NCBI GenBank assembly: GCA_034190875.2
Contig: CM067345.1
Span: forward strand, 22,645,438 to 22,709,437
From: Urechis unicinctus
Lineage: Eukaryota > Annelida > Polychaeta > Xenopneusta > Urechidae
Direction: 5' to 3'
DNA length: 64,000 nt
The translations under genes and the position numbers were made by a program. The notes beneath the pieces are model-generated. The model was not told the origin of the DNA and searched no databases. It saw only the letters and a program-made list of their open reading frames with translations. Of this stretch, positions 39,501-54,500 are shown one piece after another. The first letter of the stretch is position 1, and every line of letters begins with the position of its first letter.

Positions 39501-42500
39501 TCAAATGTCTTCAATGTTTTTAGATAATTTTAAACTGTCAATTGATTTTTTTTTCAGGGTCATATGGGATGTTAAGGAGAGAGAAACTGTATCAGGCAGT
39601 GTGGTGACTTATTTAATCAACCCATGCCTTGTTCAAGGACCCATTTGTTCAGACTATGTCTGCAAAATACACTCCCTGACAAACCATTCTGCTATTGGTT
39701 TGAAAGATCTTCAACCTGTGATTACCAATAATACAGCTGAGAAGGAGGTTCGTGTGCAGTTTACAGGGGGCACCTGTCCGGTTGATCCTTCAGAGACCCT
39801 GAAAATTTTCATTCTTTTCAGATGTGGAAAGACACTTGTAAGTATTTTGACATTGTATATGTTTAGTAATGTTCAAAGTTTTGGGCAAATCTTGTAGTGA
39901 TATGTTGTTGCTCGAAAGTAAGGTGTTAGGCTCACAACTAAAGCATCCTGAGTTACATGCTATTTCACATTAGTTGAATCAGATAGCTCATTTACACGCC
40001 TCATAGTAACTGCTTGTTAATCGTAGAGATAATTGCTGCGTATGAAGTCTGGGCTATTTTCTTTGTTAATAATACCATATTCTCGCTTGTTTTAAATTGC
40101 GGTACTTTAATGGTACATTATCTTTATATTTTTTCAGGGGTCTCCTGTATTGTTGGATAACCTTTCACCATGTAATACTTATTTTGAATGGGAAACTGAC
40201 TTAGCATGTGTCAACCCACCCACTGTGAATGAGATCAAGTGCTATGTGCACGATCAGCTAGGTCGGAAAATTGACCTCTCTCCGCTTGTGAAAACAAAGG
40301 GAAGCTACTCAGTTACCTCAAGTGAAAATATGGAGATCAACGTCTGTAGGGACATAACAATATCAGGTTCAAAACATTTTCTTCATATTTTTAAAATTCC
40401 ATCATCACTGTGCATTTTTCAATATGGTTAAGATGTCTATATTTGCTTGTTATTGCTATATGCAGCTGGAGAGTTGTGTGTTTTGAGGCCTGAGAGGTCC
40501 ATTTATAAGAGATAGTATCTTAAATGATCCTCATCATTATTTATCATAAACATCATCATCATCAGTAATCATTAACAATGAAAACATCATCATTGTCATT
40601 TCTATCACAGTCTAAGCATGAACTATGATGGACACAAAGCCTTATCTGTTTCTCACATTTATCATCATTACACAGGGCAGGAGACAGGTTGTGCTGCATG
40701 CTTTAACAATGATGATGGCACTACCATCAAAGTGGGGCAGGTCACTGTCACCCATCCACTACAGTTAGACACCAGTGGCAAACCCTATATGGAATACACA
40801 TCTAACACTACACAGACAGGATGCACAAGTTATTCAGCCACTCACATCAGATTCCACTGCCCTCCTCGGGGAGATGTGAGTTGATTCACAGGAGGTTGTC
40901 TTTATGTTTTTGTGAACAAGTTACAAGGCTGTTTTCAAGATCCAGATATAATTTAAATTAATGATGATGTGGTATTTCAAATCCAAAGAAAGGACTGAAA
41001 TTAATTCATTTAAGCTGCAGCACTGAAACAAATGAAAATTTATGATTGCATAAAATGCCATGAAGATGCATGTTTGAATAAAAGTGCGTATTTATTATTG
41101 AAGTGAGATTTTTATCAGATATGTATCTTCTTCCTCTTTTTTGTTGCAGAACAAAGATCCTCGACTTGTTTCATCTGAGAACTGTCAGTATATAATAGAA
41201 TGGGAAACAGAATTTGCATGTTTTGAAGATTTCTCACTGATAAGAGGGCCCCAGTGTGGATTTACAATGGATGCACACCAAGTGGACATAGATTTGACAT
41301 CACTACGGAAAGCTGGTGGTAAGACTTATATTGTAACCTCTTACATTAATTTTTACATATGGAAGGGTGTATTTGGAATGAACTTGAAACATCTTAAGCA
41401 TGAATTTAAGAAATAGCCCACTTTTTGTGAATACGTTTACTTACGTTTAATTTGAGTATATGTGTTCGTATACGATCAAATTTTATAATTGCCTAGCCTA
41501 ATGATACAAGGCACATAATTACTTTATAACAGAAGTTCAGAGTACTTCAACAGAATTTTTTTTCAGAGCCTTACTTAAGTACCTGGGGACCTAACAGAGA
41601 CGACACCAAAAATTACACATACGTTTTAAACATATGTGGTGATTTGGGAAGCACTGACTGTGGAGACCCGCATGTTGCTGCATGTCAGATTGATCCTACT
41701 ACAGGAAGTAAGCATGCATTAGGTACTACAGATCATCAGCTCCTCAGGTAAGTGTTGAGCACCTTTTGAAACTATTTTGACTCGTTTAAATCTTTACTTT
41801 TGGATGATGCATTTTTTTACTGTAATTCTCATTCTTGATTTAGTATTTGTAGTATTTGTTAACTAAGGTCCTGTGTAATATTTGAAAAATATGATATAGC
41901 AATTAAAAAAGAAAAATGAATCTCATTTTGTGGATCAACACAATGTATTCCTCTCAGGTACTCGGATGGATCACTCAGTCTCACTTACGGTGGTGGAGAA
42001 TCGTGCCATACTGGTTTCCATCGAACCACTGTCATCAAATTCGAGTGTGGGACACAAGGTAAAAATCTTATTTCTAATCTCACATTTCAGCAGAGTTTGT
42101 TACTCACAGAGTTATCTCCCAGCTGGGCGGTAGTGGGGAGGGGGTTTGGAGTAAGAACCTGCCATGGTTAGGGTTAGGGTGTGACATTTATTTGACTCTT
42201 CATTGATATGAACCAGTACCTAGCTAGGGTGTATAACTCCAAAATATGTACACAATGATATGAATTTATTCATTCCCATATTTTATTTAAGAAGCATATA
42301 CAACACCAGTATTGTGCAGTTTTTAAATTAGTGTTATCGTCGATATCATCTATATATATTTATTGTCTACTGGGGTGTAAAATAAACATGATAAGCAAAA
42401 GTCTCATAAAGTTTGTTGTTGAGATCGTCAGTGAAGCTGTGACACTTGGAATCTTTTTCCAGATGAACTAGGTTTTTCTGATGAGGATGAGTGTACATAT

Positions 42501-45500
42501 ATATTTTACATGAAAACACCTGCATTCTGCCCTGATAAGGCAGAAAAGCTACAGTGTCGGGTAACCCATGGCAACAAGGTCTTTGATCTCTCCAGACTCA
42601 GGAAATTACCGAGTGGTATGAAATTAGTGATGATCTTAAATTTCCATGTATATTATATAATTTTCACCTAAAAATATGGAGGCAACTGGTTTGAATATCA
42701 CACGTATGATTTAATATGGATTTCTGCTATATTGTGTATAAACTGGGCATTAGTTTAACTCATTGAATTCAATATTTTGCCTCTCATATGAATCATGGTG
42801 TGGCTTTATGGGTGTGGTTGTATGGATGTGATGTGTAGAGGATGACTGGGAGGCTCAGCAAGAGGAATCCAGCAGCAATCAGGGCCTCATTTATCTCAAT
42901 GTGTGTGAGGAATTGACTCGCTCAGGGACCACCAGTCGTTGCCCTGCAGGGGCCGCTGCCTGTATGATACCATGTCAGTGCCTTTTACTCATATTTCGGT
43001 CATGCTATTTCAATCTTATGTGATTGGTTACTAGTCTTAATATATTTACAGAACAACTGTCACCATTTGTATTGACTCGAGTGTACGTCTTACACTTGTG
43101 CAAGTCTCACACAAATCTTTGCTGAAACTTCTTCATTTATCATGCTGGATTAGACAACTTTATCCAGGGAGTAACCTGGGTTTGTTAAACCTAGGCTTAC
43201 TTGTTAGCAGTGTAGTGTTGTTTTGTGAAGGGATAGATTTGTTCAGGTGAACATCCTAATTATATCCATAGTATTGTGTTGAAGCAGCTGGGGATGGAGA
43301 AGTGCTGAGTCTGGGTGAATACGGTCGCTCCCCACTTGTTTACCTTGATGCTGGCAATACCCTCCAGCTCCATTACTCTCATGGTTCCCCCTGTGCTGGT
43401 GGCAGCCATATGGAAACCATCATCCGTTTCAAATGCTTGCCAGGTGAGTTGGGTTCTTGGGAACAAGTCAGCATCGACTGTATTATCATGTGGTCGGAAA
43501 TTTGAGCAATTTTTTTTACATTGATACTCTAATTGACACACCACAAAGAAATTTATTACATGGGAATAGAAATGGCTGTTCCTAAAGTGGTGTTTGGAAC
43601 TCTATTACAGTATTTACATATTGTCCATTTTCCACCTGAATTATGTATTCCCTAAATTCAATATTATAACATGAGTACAACATATCTAGTTTAATGTGAC
43701 CCATTATGGCAGGGAAATGCATTAATCCATAAATCACATTTCTTTTGACATAAATGATGTATAAACAATAAGTGTTGTATAAACAATTAGAAATCAAATA
43801 CTGAACTAATCTTTGATGATTAAAATGATATTTAATAGTTATATACATGCAGTTCTTGGTGTTCCCTACCTTCAGGTCACACCCTTAGCAACCCTGTTGT
43901 TTACGAGAAGTCGGAAGACGGTTGCATCTATAAGATTGAATGGAGCACTTCCTTTGCATGTGTTTTGGGAAACCAAACTGGAACTCAATGCAAAGTTGAA
44001 GACCCTGATCAAGGTAACTTTAACAAGCGGAATATTTATTATCAGAAATTAAATGGTATTGTTGTTGAATTGGTTGTATTGAACCTGAGCTTGGGATCTA
44101 AAATGAATAAACGAACCCATGTGTTTGACTTCAGGTTATATGTTTGACTTATCTCCGATGACAAAGACTGGCGACTCGGCTTACTACTTTGCCAATAGTA
44201 GCAACAGTATCCATGATTACTATCTCAATGTTTGTGGTGAGGTTAAAGGAACTGCATGCAGCGGTAGTGACCAAACTCACAACTCAACTGCAGTCTGTCA
44301 GGTCGACCGCGAGAACCCTAAGTATGTTATGCTACTTTTTTTTATGTTTTCCCAAAAGAGTTTGTTTATGATTTATCCTATATGAGACATTGAAAGATGG
44401 CATTAGTTTTTAGAAGATATTAATGTTGAATTTGTTATGATGTGATGATATCTTGTTAAACATACTTTATGAAAGAAATTGCACTTTTGTTTTCTTAATC
44501 ATCACTGTAGAACATGGCTGCCTTTTATTGACATGCGAAGTTAGTTATATCATTTAAGTTAAGCCCATTAGTAAACAAAAGGGATGTTACATTTAACTGT
44601 CATCTACTTATAGAGGATGCATGAGTGTCTGCCAAATATTTTATGATAATCTTTTAGTTACCCTGGAACCAATACCAAATCAGAGCATGATTGTATGATG
44701 GACGAGTCTCTTTGATAAGTGTATTCACTAAAATATGTATATATTTGTACTTTTTTATGTTTCAGTCAAATACACAACACTGGTCAGCCTAATGGAAATC
44801 TCAAATATTTTGATGGCGTTGTCACTCTGAACTACGTTGGGGGTGATCCTTATCATGGAAATCCAATTCACTATCGCCAAACTGAGATAGATTTTCTTTG
44901 TGACCCCAAGGCAGGTGTAGGAACCCCTGAGTTTACCTCTGAAACGGCCAAGGGATATAGTTTTCTGTGGTATACTGAATACGTTTGTCCCCGGCGAAGT
45001 GTTGAGTGTTCTGTCGTGGATCCGAATACACATCAGCAGTATGACCTCTCTGGGTGTGTTCCTCATAATTATTTCATTCAAATTTGTAAATCATTGTTTT
45101 AATGGTGTTTGCTTCCCAACCTAGCAGTGAGTGTTAGTTAATGGATGAGGGCGAAGACAATGGGTTTGTGCACTAACACTGAAAGAGTCCATTTAACTAA
45201 TGCGTCAACTAATGCCTACCAAAAAGCGCTTTCAAATTAGTCTTATAAGTTTTTGAAAAACTTTAAATGTTTTGTCTGGGAATTTTTGAGTTATTGTAAA
45301 CAGACCATATGAAGTCATCAAAACTGTAAACATCAGACTACCTGATGTGCTTCTGGCAAATCAGTGTCTATTGATCCTTATCATGAATTATCAACTTCAG
45401 ACCGTGAATTTAATTCTGAGGAGCAGCTTATGTTGGAAAGTGCAATCGCAATACTTCTCATTCAATAACAGCAGCTGTATCATCTTGTTTAAAAAAAAAA

Positions 45501-48500
45501 TGTTAAACAACAGTGGCAACACAACGATTCTCATCCATCCCCACAATATGACCCTAAGTGTTGACCTGATGATTTTAAGTCACTATTTAACAGGTTCATT
45601 GTTGACCTGTTGCAGTTTGGCACGTGTGGAGGAGGAGGAGAAACTGGGTTGCTGTGGATCAGTCTCATCCCAGTGTAACCAAGAAGATGTACATCAACCT
45701 TTGCCAGCCTGCATATGCTGTCAATGTTGGATCAGGATGTGAGGACACAGCAGGAGTCTGTATCACACAGACCATTGGGTCCAGCACTGTTAGTAACAAA
45801 GATACTTGTATATGTGGTGCTTTATTGTTGTAGGCCAAACACAACGGCCATGCGGTATCTCCCACCCCAGGTACTGAGGTTAATTCATTACATGGTGTAT
45901 TAAATAGAATTATGCCATGTGAGAAAGGGCTGTGGCAATGTTGTTCAAGCATAGGAGTCACCTTCAGCCATGCTACATGACAGTATGTGTAGCCAATGTT
46001 AAACTCCTGTATATCATTTCATATCATTATGGTGTTGTAAATGTTTGTCAGTAGTGTTGACTTTATATTGGTGGTTAGCCAACAGATTGTTCTTTTAATG
46101 ATTGTATTTGGCAAGTAAGTGTATTAACATCCTGAGTTTTCTTTGTGGTCAATAATTATAATGGTTATTCATCATGGTTATTTATCATTGATATACACTA
46201 TGGTCATTGTTGTGGTTGTTCATTGTGGTTATTGGCTATGATTATTCATCTTGATAGTTGGCTATGGTTATTCATTCTAATTATTGGTAGTGGTTAATTT
46301 GTGTGGTTATTGGATGTGGTTATTCATCATGGTTATTGACTGGTTGCAGGAAGAGATGCGGATCAGAAATGCTGGCCAGGCCCTTTCACCACCAGAGATC
46401 CACTCTCATGGAGAACTTGTCTTGCGATACACTAATGGATCAGCCTGCACAGAGTCCGACAGCACTCCATCGGCCTATTCCACTATCGTGTACCTGCACT
46501 GTGATAAAACACACTCGGTACATACATCCCACATGTTGTTACAGCATATTTCATTCTGATGTAGCTTTTAGGTCGAGTGCTGGTGGTGCATTTCGTTGGT
46601 TTCAATCCTATGCATTTCATTGCGTTCGTTTTGTGTGGAAATGCACCAGATTATACTAAATGCATATTATTACATTGGATTACATTTACACTTCATTGCA
46701 TATAACATACATTTTGGGTCCAGCTCTGTCTTAAGGCTTGCATTATATTCAACAGATTCAATATCTTTACCTGGGACGATGGTAATTTATGCATTTTGTG
46801 GTCTCCATTAGCATGGCAGTGATGAACCTCAGTTCCGTGGCAGAAGTGGCAACTGCCAGTTTGAGGTAGACTGGTGGACCCCTTCAGCATGTCCACGGGC
46901 CGAGACTCATAGCGACACACCATGTATCATCACAGATCCTGCCTCGGATTTCACCTTCAACTTGAACCCTCTGAAGAGCACATCCTCGTATTCTGTCAAC
47001 GACGACGGACTAATGTATGAGGTCTGTAACATCAAATCCTGTTTTTTTTATGGACTTGATATTAAAATCATGCCGCATTTCAATATTATATGATATGTAT
47101 CGATTTTTACAGTTATGTAGAAAATGCAGGTGTTTGTGTGTTGTGTTTATGACAGAAGTTTGCTGTAAATCTGTAGTTGATATTGACCCCCAACACAGTT
47201 GCTAAAAAGGAGATGTGTCTTATACATGAGATATCTTAAAACGTGCCCCGGAATCTGAACGTCCATATCGTTTCCAAGATATACCACTTGAAATATGAAC
47301 ACAGAGTGCATAGCACCTGCTGGACACAGCTTGACTGTAGGGCCTCTCCCTTATGCTGAAATTGTCAAATGGGGACACCCGAACACAGTCCATGTTTCAT
47401 GTGCAATCTTCTTATTGTGTATGTATCGGTCTGTCAGCCGGTAACTGTTTGAGAAAGGCCAGATTACAAATATTTCTAACTGGCTGTCGTGTTACTGACC
47501 TTCTGCGCATACATTATGTGACCATGATGGCAGGGTCTTCTTCCACGTAATATTCAAAATATATATGTTTACTCAAATTTTTAAGAAGGGGTGTGGAATT
47601 TTGTACTAGAACATGGTACTGAGTGCACCAGTATCTGAGCGTTGGTACTGAGTGCACCAGTATCTGAGCGTTGGTACTGAGTGCACCAGTATCTGAGCGT
47701 TAAGTGCCAATTTTCATTTCGGTACATCCTTCATGAATGTACTACAACATCATGGCAGATTTTTTTTATATCATTGTAGTAATTGCTACTGCTGCTGTGA
47801 AGACAAAATCTTCATCAAACCGTGCTGTGAAATATGCAGAAGTTAATGGTAACTGAGCTGTCCTGTAAGCACCAAGCTATCATTTGAAATAGGCACTGGA
47901 ATCACACTAAATTTGACCTAATTTGTGTAAATGGTGGCCTCCTTATTTATTATAAAGCTGACAGGTTTTGGCAAGTAAACCAACCTCCTATATACTTACA
48001 ACAAGTGGATGGTGGTGCAACCAATATTTGGACGTGATTTAACAGGAGTAAATACAATACAAGCAAATGCCTGTTATTTGGTTATGAGTTACTTAGAGAA
48101 ACTTGTTGTGTGGCTTTAAGTTACAAACATATACATGTTGACATGTTGTAAAAATATCTTTGTCTTGTATGTTGCAGTTTAATATCTGCGGTCCATTAGG
48201 GCAAGCGTGTGGGCAAGATGGATTGGTTGGTGTGTGTAAGGACGGTGAAGCTATAGCCACAGCATCTTCTAACCTCACTCTCACTGAAACCGGGGACCTC
48301 TTTCTAAATTACGGTCACACAGGTAGGGAAGAAATATTTTTGTAGTAAATTTCTGTTTTGCAGCATTCATTGATGAATGACTTTCCCCTTTCTGTGCCTT
48401 GATCTGTATGTATGTCTGCCTATTTGTTATCACATTTGCTGTATGCATTGTTTGATATTAGATTGGTATTGTGTTCAGGCACTGACCAATACCGAGTTCA

Positions 48501-51500
48501 CTTCATATGCAACCAGTCTGTAGTGCATGGGCAGCCAATATTGCATAAGGATGATCACTTATTCACGATCAACCTTGAGACTTCCCTTGCATGCTTGCCG
48601 GAGATTCCCCTTTGTCATACCTTTGACGATGAAGGGAACGAATATGACCTCTCTGGGCTCGCCATGGCTTCAGATAATTGGCAGGTTGTTGATAGTCGAG
48701 AAGGGCTGATCTATTATATCAACATATGTCATGAGTTGAACCCACGGACTGGCACTGGTGCATGGTGTGAAGGTGAGTTTTATACTAGTGATATGTTATA
48801 CATTTATCAACCCATTACAAATATCTTATTGTGTGCCATTTAAACCTCTTTGATTCTTGTACAACATTTAAAACCAGGAATGACCTGACTTATCATGTGT
48901 TGCATGTTAATGCATACTGTTCTCATATGAGAGTGTTGCTTCATTGGTTGCTAGGAAACATGTTAGGAGGCTGTCAGTTGGATTCCTCAAATAAAGCCCA
49001 TAACATGGGCTACATTCAGAGCGAACCAATAGCAACAAGTAAAAATACCATCAGCATTCATTACCTAGGGGGAGAAATCTGCCATAAAGGTAGACCCAAC
49101 GAGTCACACAGAAGTACACATATCATACTCACCTGTGCTGAGGAGGAACAGGTAAAAGTCTCTTAGTTATGGTCCAGTTGGGTGTATTCAGGTTTCTATA
49201 ACATTTTCTTTTGATAAATATTTGAAATCCTTGTCTGTGGAGAAAACCTCTGGGGAAAAAATCTTAAATCCTCCTTTATATATATAGGGTTTGCTGACAA
49301 TTTATGTATGAATATCTGAAGGCTGGATGTATGAGGATAAGCCAGGTGTGATTTGTGAAATAGGACCCAGTGTTCAGGGAGGAAACTGACCTGTGTGAAT
49401 ACACCATCTTATGGAGCACTAAGCACGCCTGTCCAATTCAAGTATACAAATATTTATCCTTGTCAATATATATTTAAATATCATTCAACCTTATATTTTT
49501 TTTTGACATTGATGAATTGTGCCAGTCACAATATTTCCTTGATATTTGTTGAAAGTAGCATCAAACAGTGGTTCATTTCATTTGATGATATGTTGCAGCG
49601 AGATGTCGGCAACAACTGTGCAGTGACAGACCCTGTAAACAATGCAGTATATGACTTGAGCTCATTAAAGAAACAGCCTTATTATTCAATTAATGGCCCT
49701 GGAACAAACATTGTGCATATCAACCTGTGTGGGAATATCACAGATAGCAGTTCTGGGTGTGATCAAAACACAGGGGCATGTCTCATCGATGGAACCACAA
49801 ATACAGGCTATGGTATATATTTTTTTTACATCAAAGGCTCTTCAATGGAATTCCCCTGCTTTGTAATTCATTGCTTTTGTTTTGTATGGATTATGTTGTA
49901 TTGATAGCTTTATAGTATATGAGTTGGATATAATATATAAATGGCATGATATTAGTAGTTAATAGTATATAATGTATAATAATGCATAGTATATTAAGAA
50001 CATGGAGTGTGTTCATTTTACCTGATATTGTAATTGTGTTTTGAGAACTATATGTTGGTTATATGTGATATTGTAATGATTATTATAGTGATATATTATT
50101 TCTTGCCCTTCCTTACAAAATGCTATGCTAAAATATGTCATTCACTTCATAGCTTATAAAAGCCAGACATGGTGTTGCTCATCTCTCTCAATATAACAGT
50201 GTGATTCAAAGATGTCTTGCAGCTGCAGGAGATACAATGTTTGTTATGTGATTGCCTCTAGGTGCTGGTCGTGATGACCTGACATACAGAGATGGACAAC
50301 TTCAGCTGGTGTACACTGATGCATCGGCCACCTGTAGCCGTAACAACAGACCTCGCACCACCACCATAGACTTCCGATGCAACTCAACTACAGATGGTAG
50401 CTCTGGTCCAAAGTTTATCCGTAATGACACATGTGGTCTCTACTACTCCTGGCCCACATCTCTTGCTTGCCCCCCGGTGCAATCAGGAGAGTGTACCATT
50501 AGAGATGCTGAAGGGAAGCAATATGATCTCAGACGCCTCAGTAAACCAGATGGTAACTACATGGTCAGAAGTGATTCCAAGGTGTATGTCATCAATGTCT
50601 GCTCTCCATTAGCACCTGAGACTGGTAAGTATAAAACCAACTTGTAACACATTCCATAGTTCTTAATTATTTTGGCTGCTGAATTTTGTGTGTGTGCGTA
50701 AGGTTGAAATACATGTTATTTTGCTGAAATGAGTGATTCCATTTATTTTAAGATTAATAGCCTAAAGTACTTAGATACTAGCTCTTTTGAACTAAGTGGA
50801 GCTTGCGGTAGTATGCGATCAACTGTTGGTCTGTTGGGCTATTAGATACCCCTTGTGTGTCCAAACTGCGTTATTGATTGATAAGTCTAATTGGGCATTG
50901 TTCCCAGTCATTCCTTCATCCTATTGCTGGAGGTGTTTTTATGCTAGTCGGTGTTATGAATTAATGTTGGTAATGCAGATTTGTCCTGCCCTGCTAACTC
51001 CGCAGCATGTCTTGTGAACCCAACTGCAACTGACCCAACCAAGAAGTGAGTTTTGTTTTGAGTTAAAACTCTGTCTTGTATCATACTCATGGGCAAGGTC
51101 CATTTGGATGCTGTACTGTATCACTGAACTTCCTTGGTAGTCGTTGGGAAATGCAGTCTGAGTGAAGGGCTTGTAACACATGACACAAGAGTACTGTCCA
51201 AGCATCACAATCACCATTATCCATCAATGGCATCTTCTGTCACAATCTGCACAAAACCCTTTCAATCGACCTAATCCATCATAGTCAACCTCATCTATCA
51301 CAATCAATCTCTATCATCACTATCACTATCACTCTCATCCATAACAGTCTCATCCATCACAATCAATCTCTATCATCACTATCAGTCTCATCCATAACAG
51401 TCTCATCCATCACAATCAATCTCTATCATCACTATCAGTCCCATCCATAAGTCTCATCCATCACAATCAATCTCTATCATCACTATCAGTCTCATCCATA

Positions 51501-54500
51501 ACAGTCTCATCCATCACAATCAATCTCTATCATCACTATCAGTCCCATCCATAACAGTCTCATCCATCACAATCAATCTCTATCATCACTATCAGTCCCA
51601 TCCATAACAGTCTCATCCATCACAATCAATCTCTATCATCACTATCAGTCTCATCCATAACAGTCTCATCCATCACAATCAATCTCTATCATCACTATCA
51701 GTCCCATCCATAACAGTCTCATCCATCACAATCAATCTCTATCATCACTATCAGTCCCATCCATAACAGTCTCATCTATCACAATTGCTTAGCATATTTT
51801 AAATCAATGTTTCATTTAATATTTTCTAAACTTTGCCAGGCTGACATATGTCGTTCTTAAAGTCTTCTTATTTGAATGTTCGGGTTTGATTTGAAGCTTG
51901 TGATCATCCTTCACAAGCTAGCCATGACATGTGGTGTTAAAGCAACCCTAGTCATACAAATTCAATCCTGACATGGTCTTTGAATAGTATCATAGTTGAC
52001 GTCTGAGTGGCAGGGATTCATAACCTTGGATGGTCCATTAGGTTTTGCCAAATTGATGATATGGGAAGCTGACTAAATATTACAATCATATTGATGCATC
52101 ACTGTCAACTTGAGTTCTTAAAGACCATCAACTGGCACTGACATGCCTGAGGTGGGGTTCAAGTCTGTTAGCTGCTGTCTGTTAGCAGTTGTCCAATGAA
52201 GATGCTCACAAAGCCAAGCCATTGATGGGCTGTTCATAGGAGTTTGGTTGGCTGGACAGTGGCTGAATGGGCTTAACATGCATGAGGGAAAGTTATTATT
52301 TATTCAGGCCTCCATGTGGTTAGTTGGTGAATGGCTGCTTAACCCTGCACAAATATAGCTTGAAAAAGTGAATAATCATTTGTATAAATGTGCAATTGGG
52401 TCTTCTTAGCAGCTGAATTTGGTACAATATATTATTTTTAGGTGTGTCTTTACATGTTTAAGAATCTATACTCCTAAAAATATCGTTACTTGGCTGTAGG
52501 CTTAACGCTGCAAATTCGGAGGTAGTACCCAGCCAGGATGTCAATCTAAAGTGTATTTGCCATTTAGAGCTACTGCATTCTCAGTCACTTTTCTTTTATA
52601 CATACAGTTGCAGTTTAAGATCAAAGACCCTGGTGTTTCATTTGATATTTTTTGTGATATCGATGAATTAATAGCATATTTTAGCCTCAACAAGGCTTGT
52701 TTGATGTATTCTTTGCATATTTTAACTGATCTGACATTGTTTGGGTTCATGAATTTCAGCCACTAATTAATGAAGTCTAAAAACAAATGGCTAAGGGGAG
52801 GGGCATTTCAAGACCTGAGTGTCTGTGCTTATAATGGAAATTCAATATTTTGTGTTATTTTGCCCAGGTTTATGAGAATCGGAATGTTGTCTGAACATCC
52901 ACTAGAGGTCACTGAGAATGGCGATGTTATTCTTACCTACCCAAACACACTATGCGCTGGTGGGAGTACTGGCTTTACCAGAATCAGGCTCCAATGCAAA
53001 GAGGATGCTTTTGAGGTGGGGTCATTCAACTAATTATGTGATACTATCCAGTTGAGGTTACCGTCTTACTATGGGGTACTTCCTATGGGGTACTTAAATT
53101 GATAAATAAAATTATTGTATTTTGTAGTGAATATTTGGTTAATTGAATAATCATATTTGAAAATCATTCCCTCTAATTCTATTTTTTGTTATCACATTCA
53201 GCAACTTTTGTTTCAACCCAAAAAATTCTTTAGCTGATATTGATGTTTTCATTTTCCCACAGGCACTTCCACAGCATACATTTGATGAGGACCAGTGTAA
53301 ATTCAATTTCATATGGGAGACAGCTGCAGCATGTCCTGTCAGAGAGCAGATGTCCAGTAACTGTACTGTAAAGGACCCTGACACAGGTCAGAGAAACCAC
53401 ATTGTTTACAGTTCTAAGCCTGCTGTAAGCAAGTCAAGTAATATCATAACAGAGAGACAGCTTTGCCAAAATCATTATAAGAAACACTCCTTGCCATTAT
53501 TGGCCCTCTTGTTGAAGAGTTGATGTATTCCTGTCTGTTTTATACCACCAAACAGTTAATATTGCCTTAGACAGCCCATATTTGGTTGAACAAAATCCCT
53601 TATCACCTTAAACTATAACAGACATTGACCCTCACTGAGTACCTCTTTTATACCAGTGACTTATCACCCTTGACCCCCATCACACCTGCCGCCCTGTTTC
53701 AGGTCGTATCATTGACCTCAACGTCTTGGCGCGGCCATCGGGTTATTCAGCCACAGATCATAAAGGCCATGATTTTAACATTAATATCTGTTCCAAGCTT
53801 GAACATTCCCCCTGCGGAACCAATTCTGGTGAGTCATCAGCTGATTTTATATGAATCAGGTATGTGAATCTTTGCAATAACAATATATGGTTATCTGATG
53901 ATTGAACCATAATTATTTTAGTATAATATGAAATAACATCCACTCTGCCTCCTTGGAAATTCTGATTTGAAGATATTTGTGTTGGTGTCGATATTTGAAT
54001 TAAAAGAGGAAGCATCCAGGGCCAATGAACCCTTATAAATGTGGCCAGGTTGTTGGAATGGGTTATATGAGTACTGTAAGACCTTAATAGGACCTAGCAT
54101 GGAGTCGTTATCTTCCCAATAAGCCCTTGTCCACATCTATTGTTTCAAGGGAAATTCACACCTGATATAGATGTAATCAGAACAGAAGGTGTTGCTTTGA
54201 AGGCAGGCTTTTCCATACCTTGTTGTTACATAATTATCCAGCTTCTTATTACTATGAAGCATGACATCAGATAAAATACCCAGACATTCAACGATTGTTT
54301 GTCTCCAGGATCCTGTCAAGTTGATACTGCCGATGCTGGACTTCACTGGAATGCTGGGGATGCCAACTCAGCATTAAGCTACGAGGACAGAGTGGCTACT
54401 CTGGAATATACCGGGGGCGAACTCTGTCATCACAACATGGAGAACCGTAGTACCATCATCGACTTTGTGTGTGATCGGGGGTTAGGTGAACTAGAGTTTG

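Noticed and set aside
43582-43848. 88-codon minus-strand frame within IGF2R
   Set aside because: Lies in an intron, AT-rich, no motif, no conserved composition.
51270-51785. CRISPR-like array of repeats
   Set aside because: Repeats are contiguous with no unique spacers and the genome is eukaryotic.
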